45,350 bases of DNA from contig JAGPMA010000013.1 in the NCBI GenBank assembly GCA_018053145.1, positions 1 to 45,350 on the forward strand, given 5' to 3'. The notes under the pieces are model-generated. The model was given only the letters and a program-made list of their open reading frames with translations, did not search any database and was not told the origin of the DNA. The translations under genes and the position numbers were made by a program. This document shows positions 17,342-25,625 of this stretch, piece after piece; the first letter of the stretch is position 1; every line of letters begins with the position of its first letter. The DNA comes from Oscillospiraceae bacterium. Its GTDB lineage: Bacteria; Bacillota; Clostridia; Oscillospirales; Oscillospiraceae.

Positions 17342-17614
17342 TTATCTTCCGGTCTTGGAGCCGGCATGACCGCGGAAAGTGCGGGTAGGCGCGAACTCGC
17401 CCAGCTTGTGTCCTACCATATCCTCGGTTACATATACAGGGACGTGGCGGCGACCATCATGAACGGCAATTGTGTGACCAACGAAAGTCGGGAAAATTGT
17501 GGACGCGCGGCTCCAAGTTTTAAGGACCTTCTTCTCGCCGGCCTTATTCATAGCATCGACCCTTTTAAGCAGCTCCGGAGCGGCATAGGGGCCTTTTTTA
17601 ATACTTCTGCTCAT
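17342..17614 (-). CDS. rpsS: 30S ribosomal protein S19
   Basis: S19 is in the 30S head, partnering S13. The 90-aa protein reads [20 protein letters not shown], then [20 protein letters not shown] and [18 protein letters not shown]. Conserved from end to end. Confidence 0.98.
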   Translation of the reverse strand: MSRSIKKGPYAAPELLKRVDAMNKAGEKKVLKTWSRASTIFPTFVGHTIAVHDGRRHVPVYVTEDMVGHKLGEFAPTRTFRGHAGSKTGR

Positions 17615-17628
17615 TAATTATTCCCTCC

Positions 17629-18465
17629 TTACTTCTGATTGCGACGCTTGACAATGAACTTATTACTCTTGTTCTTCGTCTTGCGCGTCTTGTATCCGAG
17701 GGTAGGCTTACCCCAAGGAGTAACAGGTCCTGAACGACCAATGGGGGCCTTGCCTTCACCGCCGCCGTGGGGGTGATCACAGGGGTTCATGACGCTGCCG
17801 CGAACGGTCGGACGCCAGCCCATGTGACGTTTACGTCCGGCTTTACCGATGTGGATGTTTGCGTGATCGATGTTGCCAACCTGCCCGATTGTGGCGATGC
17901 AGTTGATGCGAATCTTACGATATTCGCCGGAGGGCAGACGAACTGTTGCAGTTTCGCCTTCCTTAGCCATGAGCTGAGCAGCAACACCCGCCGAGCGGAC
18001 GAGCTGAGCGCCCTTGCCGGGATAAAGCTCGATGTTGTGAATAACCGTACCGACAGGAATGTTGGCAATCGGAAGAGCGTTGCCGGGCTTGATGTCGGCG
18101 GATTTTGACGATACAACAGAGTCGCCGGCTTTAAGTCCAACGGGAGCAAGGATGTAACGGCGTTCGCCGTCCTCATACTCCAATAGCGCAATATGCGCGC
18201 TGCGGTTAGGGTCATATTCAAGACGAAGCACCTTGCCGGGCATTTCAAGCTTGTTGCGCTTGAAGTCGATAACACGGTATTTCTTCTTGTTGCCGCCGCC
18301 CTGATGACGAACGGTGATGCGACCGTTATTGTTACGACCGGCATTGCTCTTTAAAACCTCTACCAGGGATTTCTCGGGTGTTGCACGCTTGTCAACTCCA
18401 TCGAATCCCGAGACCGTCATATGTCTTCTGGACGGTGTAGTAGGTCTATAAGTTTTAATGGACAT
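17629..18465 (-). CDS. rplB: 50S ribosomal protein L2
   Basis: L2 is required for subunit association and peptidyl-transferase assembly. The 278-aa protein has [20 protein letters not shown], the OB-like and SH3-like RNA-binding domains, and the signature [11 protein letters not shown] near residue 228; the conserved His of the DHPHGGGEG segment is present. Confidence 0.98.
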   Translation of the reverse strand: MSIKTYRPTTPSRRHMTVSGFDGVDKRATPEKSLVEVLKSNAGRNNNGRITVRHQGGGNKKKYRVIDFKRNKLEMPGKVLRLEYDPNRSAHIALLEYEDGERRYILAPVGLKAGDSVVSSKSADIKPGNALPIANIPVGTVIHNIELYPGKGAQLVRSAGVAAQLMAKEGETATVRLPSGEYRKIRINCIATIGQVGNIDHANIHIGKAGRKRHMGWRPTVRGSVMNPCDHPHGGGEGKAPIGRSGPVTPWGKPTLGYKTRKTKNKSNKFIVKRRNQK

Positions 18466-18480
18466 ATCTCATTTCCTCCC

Positions 18481-18780
18481 TTACACCATACCCTCGAAGA
18501 TTTCGATGTTCTTGGACTTCGCGCTGAGCTTAACAACAGCCTTTTTCCAGTCGGAAGTGTAACCCGGGCGTTTTGCGCCTACGCGCTTTTCCTTACCGGG
18601 CACGATGGTTGTAGTAACTCTGATGACCTTAACGTCGAAAATTTCTTCGATAGCTTTTTTGATCTCGATTTTGTTAGCATCCTTCGCCACTTCAAAAACG
18701 TACTTTTTGATGTCGAGGTCCTCCATGGACTGCTCTGTGATTATGGGACGCTTGATGATGTCGTATGCTGTTCTAATCAT
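18481..18780 (-). CDS. rplW: 50S ribosomal protein L23
   Basis: L23 lies at the tunnel exit and docks trigger factor and SRP. The 99-aa product shows [40 protein letters not shown], and [20 protein letters not shown]. It overlaps rplD by 4 nt (ATGA). Confidence 0.97.
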   Translation of the reverse strand: MIRTAYDIIKRPIITEQSMEDLDIKKYVFEVAKDANKIEIKKAIEEIFDVKVIRVTTTIVPGKEKRVGAKRPGYTSDWKKAVVKLSAKSKNIEIFEGMV

Positions 18781-19400
18781 GCGAACACCTCCTCGATTTT
18801 CTCAAGCGCAGCCTTATCGACAACAAGCTTCCCTGCATTCAAAATGTCATACGGGGAAATTATAGTTGCGATTGTTGTCTTCACGCCGGGGATGTTTCTT
18901 GCGCTCTTAATAACAGTCTCGTTGACTTCTTTTGTTATAACAAGAGCCTTACCGGTAACATTGACTTTTTCAAGGAAGCCGACAAAAGTCTTAGTCTTGA
19001 TTTCGGCAACCTTAAGGTCGTCGATTATGATGATTTCGCCTTCCGCCGCTTTGGATGAAAGTGCGCTCTTCAGTGCTAATCTCTTGACTTTTTTGTTAAG
19101 AGTGTAGCTGTAATCGCGGGGCTTGGGAGCAAACGCGACACCGCCGTGTCTCCAAACAGGTGAGCCGGCATGTCCGGCACGGGCACGACCTGTGCCCTTC
19201 TGACGCCAAGGTTTTTTAGTTGTGCAGTCGACCTCGCCCTTGGTCAGAGCGCTCTGTGTACCCTGACGGCAATTTGCGAGATGATTTTTAACTGAGTCGT
19301 GCAGAACGGACTCGTTGGGCTCAATTCCGAAGATGGATTCGGAGAGTTCGATCTCACCGACCTTTTCGCCGGCCATATTGTAAATTGGTGCTTTAGGCAT
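18777..19400 (-). CDS. rplD: 50S ribosomal protein L4
   Basis: L4 lines the tunnel and, in E. coli, represses the S10 operon. The 207-aa product has [20 protein letters not shown], the extended loop [20 protein letters not shown] (about 70-90), and the Rossmann-like C-terminal half. Whether it autoregulates here through the long rpsJ leader is not shown by the sequence. Confidence 0.98.
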   Translation of the reverse strand: MPKAPIYNMAGEKVGEIELSESIFGIEPNESVLHDSVKNHLANCRQGTQSALTKGEVDCTTKKPWRQKGTGRARAGHAGSPVWRHGGVAFAPKPRDYSYTLNKKVKRLALKSALSSKAAEGEIIIIDDLKVAEIKTKTFVGFLEKVNVTGKALVITKEVNETVIKSARNIPGVKTTIATIISPYDILNAGKLVVDKAALEKIEEVFA

Positions 19401-19418
19401 TACATTCTCTCCTTTCCA

Positions 19419-20144
19419 TTATCTTGTTCTTGCGGAGGCCTTCTGCGGGTTGACTCTTGCGGAAGCCTTCTGCGGGTTGAGGCTGATGCCAGCTGCGGCA
19501 CCCTTGGCCTTAACGTTCTTCACGGTGTTCTTGAGATACACAATGCCACCCTTGGGTCCGGGGATTGCGCCGCGAACAACGATCATGTTCAATTCGGGGT
19601 CAACCTTGACAACGTCAAGGTTCTGTACGGTTACCTGCTCTGCGCCCATGTGACCTGCGCCGATTTTTCCCGGAAAAATTCTGGAAGGATCGGTGCCAGA
19701 ACCCATAGAACCTGCATGACGGTGAACAGGTCCGCCGCCGTGGGTCATAGGAGTTCTGTGTGCGCCCCAGCGCTTGATAACGCCGGCGTAACCTTTGCCC
19801 TTGGAGATTCCGGTGACGTCGACCTTGTCGCCCTCTGCAAAAACGCCTGCGGTGATTACATCGCCGACATTGAGAGCTTCACAGTCTTCGAGGCGGAACT
19901 CTTTGAGATACTTCTTGAGCGAAACACCGGCTTTTTGAAGGTGTCCCTTTTCAGGCTTGGAGAGCTTACGCTCAGCCTGATCCTGATAGCCGAGCTGAAC
20001 GGAAGTGTAGCCTTCCTTATCAGCATTTTTCTTCTGGACAACGACGCAGGGTCCCGCTTCAATGACGGTTACCGGAACGACTTTGCCCGCTTCATCGAAG
20101 ATCTGCGTCATGCCGACCTTTTTGCCGATGATAGCTTTTTTCAT
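19419..20144 (-). CDS. rplC: 50S ribosomal protein L3
   Basis: L3 is an early assembly protein reaching the peptidyl-transferase centre. The 241-aa product has [52 protein letters not shown] and the family end [14 protein letters not shown]-terminal extension of about 25 residues follows, ending in a duplicated NPQKASAR octapeptide. AAGGAGG precedes the start. It follows rpsJ after an unusually long 349-nt spacer. Confidence 0.98.
   Translation of the reverse strand: MKKAIIGKKVGMTQIFDEAGKVVPVTVIEAGPCVVVQKKNADKEGYTSVQLGYQDQAERKLSKPEKGHLQKAGVSLKKYLKEFRLEDCEALNVGDVITAGVFAEGDKVDVTGISKGKGYAGVIKRWGAHRTPMTHGGGPVHRHAGSMGSGTDPSRIFPGKIGAGHMGAEQVTVQNLDVVKVDPELNMIVVRGAIPGPKGGIVYLKNTVKNVKAKGAAAGISLNPQKASARVNPQKASARTR
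19428..19481 (-). repeat. 27-bp tandem duplication at the rplC 3' end
   Basis: 19428-19454 and 19455-19481 match at 25 of 27 positions and encode the two copies of the NPQKASAR peptide. The duplication is in frame and lies outside the conserved L3 fold. Confidence 0.9.
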
Positions 20145-20493
20145 GTTATTTCCTCCTTATAGGTTATTGGTCAACTCGCTTCGTCGTTAGGCCATACTCA
20201 CGCTCCGTTTCCGCTAAAGCGAAAACTGCGGCATCGTGTGGCCACCTCCTCTCAAATCAAGACCCGCTTCGCTGGGCTCTTAATTTGTTAAGAAACGAAC
20301 CAGAGGCTGCTGACTTGACCCTGTCCGTTCACGCAAGTAACAGACAATCGGGTTTTTTTGATAGATTTTCAAGTGCTTGAGTCACATCCGATTACGCAGG
20401 ATTTTTCGTTTAGGTCGATGGCGAGGCGGCACCGCTGTATGGTTTTATACTGCAAGCCGACGAGCCGAAGAGATAATCGAAAAAGGCCAGTAA
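20145..20493 (-). other. Long structured spacer between rpsJ and rplC
   Basis: No credible gene is present. In the operon mRNA the order is: the structured repeat, a stretch with an A/U-rich segment, an AGCCC/GGGTC-type hairpin (near 20260-20282), then a nested structure closed by GGCCA/TGGCC (about 20190-20243) with an inner CCGC/GCGG pairing, then the rplC ribosome-binding site. Such spacers are normally only tens of nucleotides. Confidence 0.6.
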
Positions 20494-20495
20494 TC
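20390..20495. repeat. Structured hairpin repeat, copy 2
   Basis: Plus-strand reading: outer stems GATTAC/GTAATC (20390-20395 with 20490-20495) and TTTTTCG/CGAAAAA (20402-20408 with 20478-20484). The core then runs GGC/GCC, internal loop GAGG/ACGA, CGGC/GCCG, ACC/AA loop, GC/GC, T-T mismatch, GTAT/ATAC and a GGTTTT loop. The core internal loops are the same as in copy 1, while the flanking 3-bp stem is GGC/GCC here and ATC/GAT there, a compensatory change. The edge overlaps the rpsJ stop codon. Confidence 0.7.
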
Positions 20496-20811
20496 AAAGT
20501 TTCATTTCGATTTCAACACCTGCCGGAAGTTCAAGTGACATAAGTGCCTCAACAGTTTTCTGTGTGGGGTTCATAATGTCGATCAGGCGCATGTGAGTGC
20601 GGCGCTCGAATTGCTCACGGCTGTCCTTATATTTATGAACAGCGCGGAGAATGGTGATGATTTCTCTCTTCGTGGGAAGAGGGATAGGGCCGGAAACCTT
20701 TGCTTCCGTACGCTTTGCCGTTTCAACAATCTTCTCAGCTGCCTTGTCGATAAGCTGATGATCGTAAGCCTTAAGTCTGATGCGAATCATCTTTTTGTTT
20801 GATACTGCCAT
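20494..20811 (-). CDS. rpsJ: 30S ribosomal protein S10
   Basis: S10 is in the 30S head and is also the NusE antitermination factor. The 105-aa product reads [40 protein letters not shown], and ends [22 protein letters not shown] lies 7 nt before the start. It is the first gene of the superoperon, behind a leader of about 350 nt. Confidence 0.98.
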   Translation of the reverse strand: MAVSNKKMIRIRLKAYDHQLIDKAAEKIVETAKRTEAKVSGPIPLPTKREIITILRAVHKYKDSREQFERRTHMRLIDIMNPTQKTVEALMSLELPAGVEIEMKL

Positions 20812-20920
20812 TATTTTTCCTCCTGAACGTTAGTTCTCCGACGGCTTTGAACTCCGCCGGCCAAATTTTACGTTCGGTGAGAATTTTTTCTGTACACTTT
20901 GCCGTGCGTATCAGACCTTG

Positions 20921-20952
20921 TCCGAAAAACAAACCGGATCTTTGTCCGGTTT
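20921..20952 (-). terminator. Terminator-like hairpin in the S10-operon leader (candidate attenuator)
   Basis: AAACCGGA (20931-20938) and TCCGGTTT (20945-20952) form a perfect 8-bp stem with a 6-nt loop. In the minus-strand transcript the stem is followed by GUUUUU, so it has the form of an intrinsic terminator. It lies downstream of the likely promoter and about 120 nt upstream of rpsJ, where only read-through would express the ribosomal genes. Confidence 0.6.
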
Positions 20953-21166
20953 TTCCCGTACAAGCGATATACGCGTGCAACAGAAATGTTCTCAACCGCC
21001 CGATTATTTGCCGAATTGTCTCGGCAACGGACATACTCCACGAAAGTTACCGGCTCGTCCTCATAAACAAATCTGCGATCTGCTCATAACTCTAATGCCG
21101 CAATCTCCCGCTTCATCGCATTTTCGCGCAATTAGGGCGCAAGTTCCCCAATAGGCGCTCCGTTAG

Positions 21167-21195
21167 AATATCAGATAATTCTTTCTCTGTCAATA
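21167..21195 (-). promoter_or_regulatory. Promoter of the ribosomal superoperon
   Basis: Minus strand TTGACA (21190-21195) is followed after 17 nt by GATATT (21167-21172); TATTCT at 19-nt spacing (21165-21170) is the alternative -10. This is the only convincing promoter between the previous gene's terminator and rpsJ. Confidence 0.6.
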
Positions 21196-21292
21196 GTTAT
21201 TTGCATTTTTCTGTGCACAATTACGATTATGCGCGGAATGAAAAAAATAAGCCATAGTTTGCGCTCAAATTGAGGATTATTGGATAAAAGCG

Positions 21293-21324
21293 TAAAAAAA
21301 GGGAGCGGTTTTCCGCTCCCTTTT
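21293..21324 (-). terminator. Terminator of the SLH/VanY gene
   Basis: GGGAGCGG (21301-21308) and CCGCTCCC (21313-21320) with an A-tract on one side and a T-tract on the other. On the minus strand the stem is followed by a run of seven or more U residues, giving a strong intrinsic terminator. Confidence 0.9.
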
Positions 21325-21353
21325 CGCAAGTTATATATAATATTGTATAACTA

Positions 21354-22619
21354 TCAACCGCCGGAGGCAAGTATGGAGAAGTGCATATAGTCAACTGCTG
21401 TACTCCAGCCCTGACCGCCCCAGCCCCAGCCGTACATGGCAAAGGCTTTTACAACACTCCCATTCGGCGTTATGCAGTAAGGACTGCTGCTTGTTTTATA
21501 ACAGAAGCTTCCCACCTGTGCACCTGTGTTGTAGTTCACGTAGTAGTTCTCGTCATAATTGATATCGATAGCGCAGCCCCAGCTATGGCGAAGTGAATCC
21601 GAATACCTTGCCCCACCTATGCTCTTAATCGGGAATTTTTCAGGTGAATTGTAGATGTAATTAAAAATCGCTTTAACTTCTTTTTCCACAAGCTTGTGGA
21701 CAGTAAGATATGCCGTGGAAGAATATTTTACCCCTGTTTTTTCATTCAGCTTCCACACAGGAAACGAAATGTTTACCATATATCCGTTGGCATCAGCCGA
21801 GCTTGTGAAATACGTCTTAGTTGAGTTACCGAAAAGCATCTGTCTGCGCTCCGCGTTGGAAAGCGTGCGGTATTGGAACGCAAAGGACGTAAAGGTCGGG
21901 TCGACTGCATACTCTTTTTCTACAGCCCAGCTCTGCTTGGCTCTGTACTTGCTGGAAAGCAGACGCAAAATAACCGTTGTCGCCTCAGCTCTTGTAAGCG
22001 CATTGCCACCCTGGAAGGAAGAATCGTCATAGCCTGTCAGAATACCCTTGCTGTAAACCTGCTCAACAATGCTGCGGTAGGCTTGGCTCATCGTGTTGTA
22101 GTCCGCAATATGGTTTGCGTAGCTGTCGTTCGTATCCGCAAGCGTCATCTGATTTTCGTAATACACCAGATATAATACTCGGTTTATTAAAAAAGCCATT
22201 TCATAGCGGCTAATTGGCTTATCAAGCTCAGAGGCTTTAAGCGGTATGATGGGATAGGACCATTGCACTTTATTTGCATCTGATTCAACAACTTCGAGCA
22301 CACCCGCTTCGTTGAGCGCGTTCCAGTAGTTTTCCGCCCAATGTATACCTTTTGAGGGAGTCGTAGAATACAGACTTTCCCCGGCAATCATGAGAATTTT
22401 AATAAACTCGCCACGAGTAATATTGTCCTCCGGATGAAACAGTCCATTCTCATCGCCATTGATCATTCCAAGCTGCACCAGCTTTGTTACATTGTCGTAA
22501 TACCAATCAGTCGATTTCACGTCCGGAAACGTAGTCGCCGCCTCCGCCGAAATCGGAACCTGCAGCAGCATGACAATCGACATTACTGCCATTAATGTTC
22601 TTTTTAATGCTTTTTTCAT
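21354..22619 (-). CDS. Secreted SLH-domain D-Ala-D-Ala carboxypeptidase-like protein (M15/VanY type)
   Basis: A 421-aa exported protein with a signal peptide (about 1-28, ending AEA), S-layer-homology segments at about 30-85 (FPDVKSTDWYYDNVTKL, GLFHPEDNITRGEFIK) and about 165-220 (GILTGYDDSSFQGGNALTRA), and a more degenerate middle SLH region. The C-terminal zinc peptidase domain (about 330-421) has SLRHSWGCAIDIN (SxHxxGxAxD motif, His and Asp ligands) and DYMHFS (the third ligand). It probably trims peptidoglycan peptides while anchored to the wall by its SLH domains. Substrate (D,D- or L,D-peptide) is not decidable here. It lies downstream of a LysR gene on the same strand. Confidence 0.88.
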   Translation of the reverse strand: MKKALKRTLMAVMSIVMLLQVPISAEAATTFPDVKSTDWYYDNVTKLVQLGMINGDENGLFHPEDNITRGEFIKILMIAGESLYSTTPSKGIHWAENYWNALNEAGVLEVVESDANKVQWSYPIIPLKASELDKPISRYEMAFLINRVLYLVYYENQMTLADTNDSYANHIADYNTMSQAYRSIVEQVYSKGILTGYDDSSFQGGNALTRAEATTVILRLLSSKYRAKQSWAVEKEYAVDPTFTSFAFQYRTLSNAERRQMLFGNSTKTYFTSSADANGYMVNISFPVWKLNEKTGVKYSSTAYLTVHKLVEKEVKAIFNYIYNSPEKFPIKSIGGARYSDSLRHSWGCAIDINYDENYYVNYNTGAQVGSFCYKTSSSPYCITPNGSVVKAFAMYGWGWGGQGWSTAVDYMHFSILASGG

Positions 22620-22684
22620 ACCTTATCCCTCGGTTTATACTTAATGCAATGTTTATGTAAATATTTTGCTTTATCAGCACAAAA

Positions 22685-23563
22685 CTAGTTTTCTCTATTA
22701 ATGAGCTTTAAAAAAAGCGGCAAGGTCGGATTGTCATTGTCTTTTCGCCAAAATATGACAACCTCAAAGCGTGTGTCAACATCCTCCAGGGCGAGAATTG
22801 CACAGCCCTCTCCGTATTCCCGTGCCATCGGGTAGGGCACGAGCGAAATGCCGTTGCCGCTGCGTACCTGCAAAAACAGCGACTCCAGCGTCGGAACGGA
22901 TAAAATTTCGCTTCTGGGCCTATCCTTGAGTATCTCTTCCTCAAGGCTTCTAGTAAATCCACTTCTCTGCTCGCCGACGCTGACATAGTTCACATCTCGA
23001 AGCTCCTTTGCTCGAACCGACTTTTTCTGCGATAGCGGATGCTTTTTCGAAACGACAACGCAAAATTCTTCCTCCGCCACCTTGCAAAGGGAATAGCTTT
23101 CGGCTTCCTTCGGCAAAGCGTAGGAAAAGGTCACTCCCAAATCCGCCTCACCTCTTCCGACAAGTCCCAGAAGCTCCGAAAGCTCATGATGGTATATTCC
23201 GAGCGTAGTCCCGGGATAACTTGAGCAAAATTCCCTGTACGCTTCACTTAGCTTGCGCGAATTAAGCTTTACACTGGCAACGGAAAGCTCCTCTGCCTTG
23301 TCGCTTACTGCGTTTTTAACGTCTGCCTCCAGCTTCTCGGCTTCCTGCAAAAGCTTAATTCCCTCTCGATAAAGCAGACTTCCCGCCCCCGTGAGCTTCA
23401 AGCCCTTACTGTCGCGGACGAGCAGCTTGACGTTTAGGCGCTCCTCAAGTGCCGACACGTTTCGACTTGTTGTGGAATGACTAATGTACATCGTTTCCGC
23501 CGCTTTTGTAAAACTGCCGTGCTCTACAACAGAAACGAAAATTTTCAACTGTTCAAAATCCAC
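22685..23563 (-). CDS. LysR-family transcriptional regulator
   Basis: A 292-aa regulator with the LysR winged helix-turn-helix at about 1-60 (MDFEQLKIFVSVVEHGSFTK, MYISHSTTSRNVSALEERL) and a periplasmic-binding-protein-like effector domain (about 90-290). The effector is unknown. LysR regulators often control a divergent gene, but here the neighbours cdd and the VanY-like gene lie on the same strand, so its target is not evident. The start at 23563 is the family-typical MDFEQL. Confidence 0.92.
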   Translation of the reverse strand: MDFEQLKIFVSVVEHGSFTKAAETMYISHSTTSRNVSALEERLNVKLLVRDSKGLKLTGAGSLLYREGIKLLQEAEKLEADVKNAVSDKAEELSVASVKLNSRKLSEAYREFCSSYPGTTLGIYHHELSELLGLVGRGEADLGVTFSYALPKEAESYSLCKVAEEEFCVVVSKKHPLSQKKSVRAKELRDVNYVSVGEQRSGFTRSLEEEILKDRPRSEILSVPTLESLFLQVRSGNGISLVPYPMAREYGEGCAILALEDVDTRFEVVIFWRKDNDNPTLPLFLKLINREN

Positions 23564-23613
23564 TTAGGCTCTTCACTCCCTTCCGTTATCAAAATTACAG
23601 GGGGAATTGAAAA

Positions 23614-24003
23614 TTAATAGTCCCCCAGCTTAAATGGATGAGGCATAAGATCCCTCAGCTTATAGCTTACGTAGCCGCCGGACGCTCTTGCACAGAGCAC
23701 CTCCATGTCCTGTGAAAACTCGCTCATCACCTGACGACAAGCCCCGCAGGGCATACAATAATCCTCGCTTTCGCCATAAATGGCAATTCGGTAAAAATGA
23801 GTTTCCCCCTCACTTATCGCCTTGTACATTGCCACTCTCTCGGCGCACATAGTGCTGCCCAGCGCGCCATTTTCGATGTTGCAGCCAGTGAAAACACGAC
23901 CGTTTAAACATTCAAGGGCCGCGCCAACCTGAAATCTGGAATAGGGTGCGTAAGCATTTTCCGAGGCTTGTTTTGCCAGAGTCAGCAGTTCTCTGTCGTT
24001 CAT
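23614..24003 (-). CDS. cdd: Cytidine deaminase
   Basis: Deaminates cytidine and deoxycytidine to uridine forms in pyrimidine salvage. The 129-aa protein is the small tetrameric type with three zinc-binding cysteines: GCNIENGALGSTMCAERVA (CAE motif, Cys and catalytic Glu) and PCGACRQVM (two Cys). It lies 20 nt downstream of the solute-binding protein gene and probably shares its transcript. Confidence 0.96.
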   Translation of the reverse strand: MNDRELLTLAKQASENAYAPYSRFQVGAALECLNGRVFTGCNIENGALGSTMCAERVAMYKAISEGETHFYRIAIYGESEDYCMPCGACRQVMSEFSQDMEVLCARASGGYVSYKLRDLMPHPFKLGDY

Positions 24004-24023
24004 AGAAAAAACTCCTCTTTCTG

Positions 24024-25610
24024 TCAGTCCGTATTTATCTCCCAGTCCTCTATTCCGCTGAAAACATTGTCTTTTGTCGGGTTCATCCCGGTTATAACGC
24101 CTCTGTGTGTAATAACCTGCTGTTTTTCAAAGCAGACCGTAACTATTGGTGCGGTATCTGTAATGTATTTAAACATCAAATCCACAGATTTCTGACGTCC
24201 TTCCTCACCGCAGAGCATGTAGTCGTTGACATACTGCTCAAGCACGGCATCCGAAAACTTGCCGTAATTCAGACTCCCATCTGTGAACAGAAGCTTTATT
24301 AAAGAAAAATCATTCGAGAGCTTAACCTCGGCGTAATATATATCAAACTCGCCGGCGCTCAGCGCGGCGACATACGCATCCCATGATAGTTGACGCAAAT
24401 TTACCGTTATACCCATTTTCGTCAAATTATCGGCAATTGACTGCGCGGCTTGAACCTTTGCGGGGCTGTCACTGCAAACGATAAAATCGATACTAATTTC
24501 GACGGGTATTCCCGTAATCATAATCTCTCTCAAGCCATCGTCATCGTAATCCTGAACTTCCGCTGCCTCAAAGGCGTTTTCGCTCTTGCTGACCGAATAG
24601 GAAATGATATCGGAAAACGAGTCGTTATACAGCGCGCAGGTCGGATTCATCGGAAGTGTCGCCGAGGAGGCCGCTCCTCCCATGTAATCACTAACAATTT
24701 GTTCTCTGTTGACAACATATGTCATCGCCTTTCGACAAAGGGTGCTTGAGAAAAAACGGCTGCTGCTGTTGAAACCAAGATAGTGCATATTCGAAGTCGG
24801 AAAATTACGAATCTCGTTTGCCGAGCCGTAACCGATGTTGAAAAAGCCCGTTGGGTCGTTTGTCACCAAATCAATCTCAGAATCTTCAAAAGCGGTTATT
24901 ATTTCTTCCGTTTCCTTGATTTCCTTAAGATACACAGTGTCAACCGGCAGCGAAGCAGCATTTTTGTGGTCGGCAAAGGCAGTCAGCTTTGTATACTCCT
25001 CATCCGGCATATACGGACCAGTGCCCATCGGTGCGTAGTCCTCGATTGTTCCGTATTTGATAACCGGTATATCAAGCAAGGTCGGAAACTGCATATCGGG
25101 GTTATAGAGGTTGATTATAAAAAGGCTGTCGTCCATTGCTGACACGCCCATAATTGTGTCAAGCCTTGCCTTAAACTGAGGACTGCGCATGGCACGCTGA
25201 ACGGAATAAGCCGCATCAGTTGCTGTAAGCGTCGTCCCGTCCCAGAATTTAACCGAGGTATCAACATAAAAATACCAAGCCTTACCGTCGTCGCTTTTAT
25301 AGCTTTTGATAAGGTTGGGCGTTACGCTGAAGGTGTCGTCAATAGTAAAAAGCGAGTCGTACATGAGCTGTGTGCAAAGAATGTTTGAAGCGTTCGTCGT
25401 TGTAAACGGGTTGAAGCTGTATTCTTTGTTGCAGTTGAGCGAAAACACATTGTCTGCTTTATTATAGTCCTGCTTCTGAACTTGTGTGTCGGAAGCTTCC
25501 GGAAGCGGTGTTTCTTCGGCATCTCCGCTTTTTTCACAGCCGGAAAAGATGCTTAAACAGATGGCGGCACACAGGCACGGAAGAATGAGTTTTTTATTTA
25601 GTTTCGCCAT
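24024..25610 (-). CDS. ABC transporter substrate-binding lipoprotein, family 5 (peptide/oligopeptide type)
   Basis: A 528-aa extracellular lipoprotein. The signal peptide ends in the lipobox FSGC (Cys about residue 25). The SBP_bac_5 fold is evident from DNVFSLNCNKEYSFNPFTTT, the domain-I region LIKSYKSDDGKAWYFYVDTSVKFWD and NLTKMGITVNLRQLSWD near residue 390. Family members bind peptides, nickel or related ligands. No permease or ATPase gene lies nearby, so it must use components encoded elsewhere or act as a receptor. It begins 15 nt after pgeF. Confidence 0.9.
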   Translation of the reverse strand: MAKLNKKLILPCLCAAICLSIFSGCEKSGDAEETPLPEASDTQVQKQDYNKADNVFSLNCNKEYSFNPFTTTNASNILCTQLMYDSLFTIDDTFSVTPNLIKSYKSDDGKAWYFYVDTSVKFWDGTTLTATDAAYSVQRAMRSPQFKARLDTIMGVSAMDDSLFIINLYNPDMQFPTLLDIPVIKYGTIEDYAPMGTGPYMPDEEYTKLTAFADHKNAASLPVDTVYLKEIKETEEIITAFEDSEIDLVTNDPTGFFNIGYGSANEIRNFPTSNMHYLGFNSSSRFFSSTLCRKAMTYVVNREQIVSDYMGGAASSATLPMNPTCALYNDSFSDIISYSVSKSENAFEAAEVQDYDDDGLREIMITGIPVEISIDFIVCSDSPAKVQAAQSIADNLTKMGITVNLRQLSWDAYVAALSAGEFDIYYAEVKLSNDFSLIKLLFTDGSLNYGKFSDAVLEQYVNDYMLCGEEGRQKSVDLMFKYITDTAPIVTVCFEKQQVITHRGVITGMNPTKDNVFSGIEDWEINTD

Positions 25611-25625
25611 ATGGGTGTCCTTTCG

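Noticed and set aside
19299-20162. A 287-codon plus-strand frame opposite rplC and rplD
   Set aside because: It is antisense to strongly conserved ribosomal genes and arises from their codon bias.
20771-21034. An 87-codon open frame on the minus strand through the S10 leader, starting MSVAETIRQ
   Set aside because: It has no spaced ribosome-binding site, runs through the terminator-like hairpin and overlaps the rpsJ start. A structured untranslated leader explains the region better.
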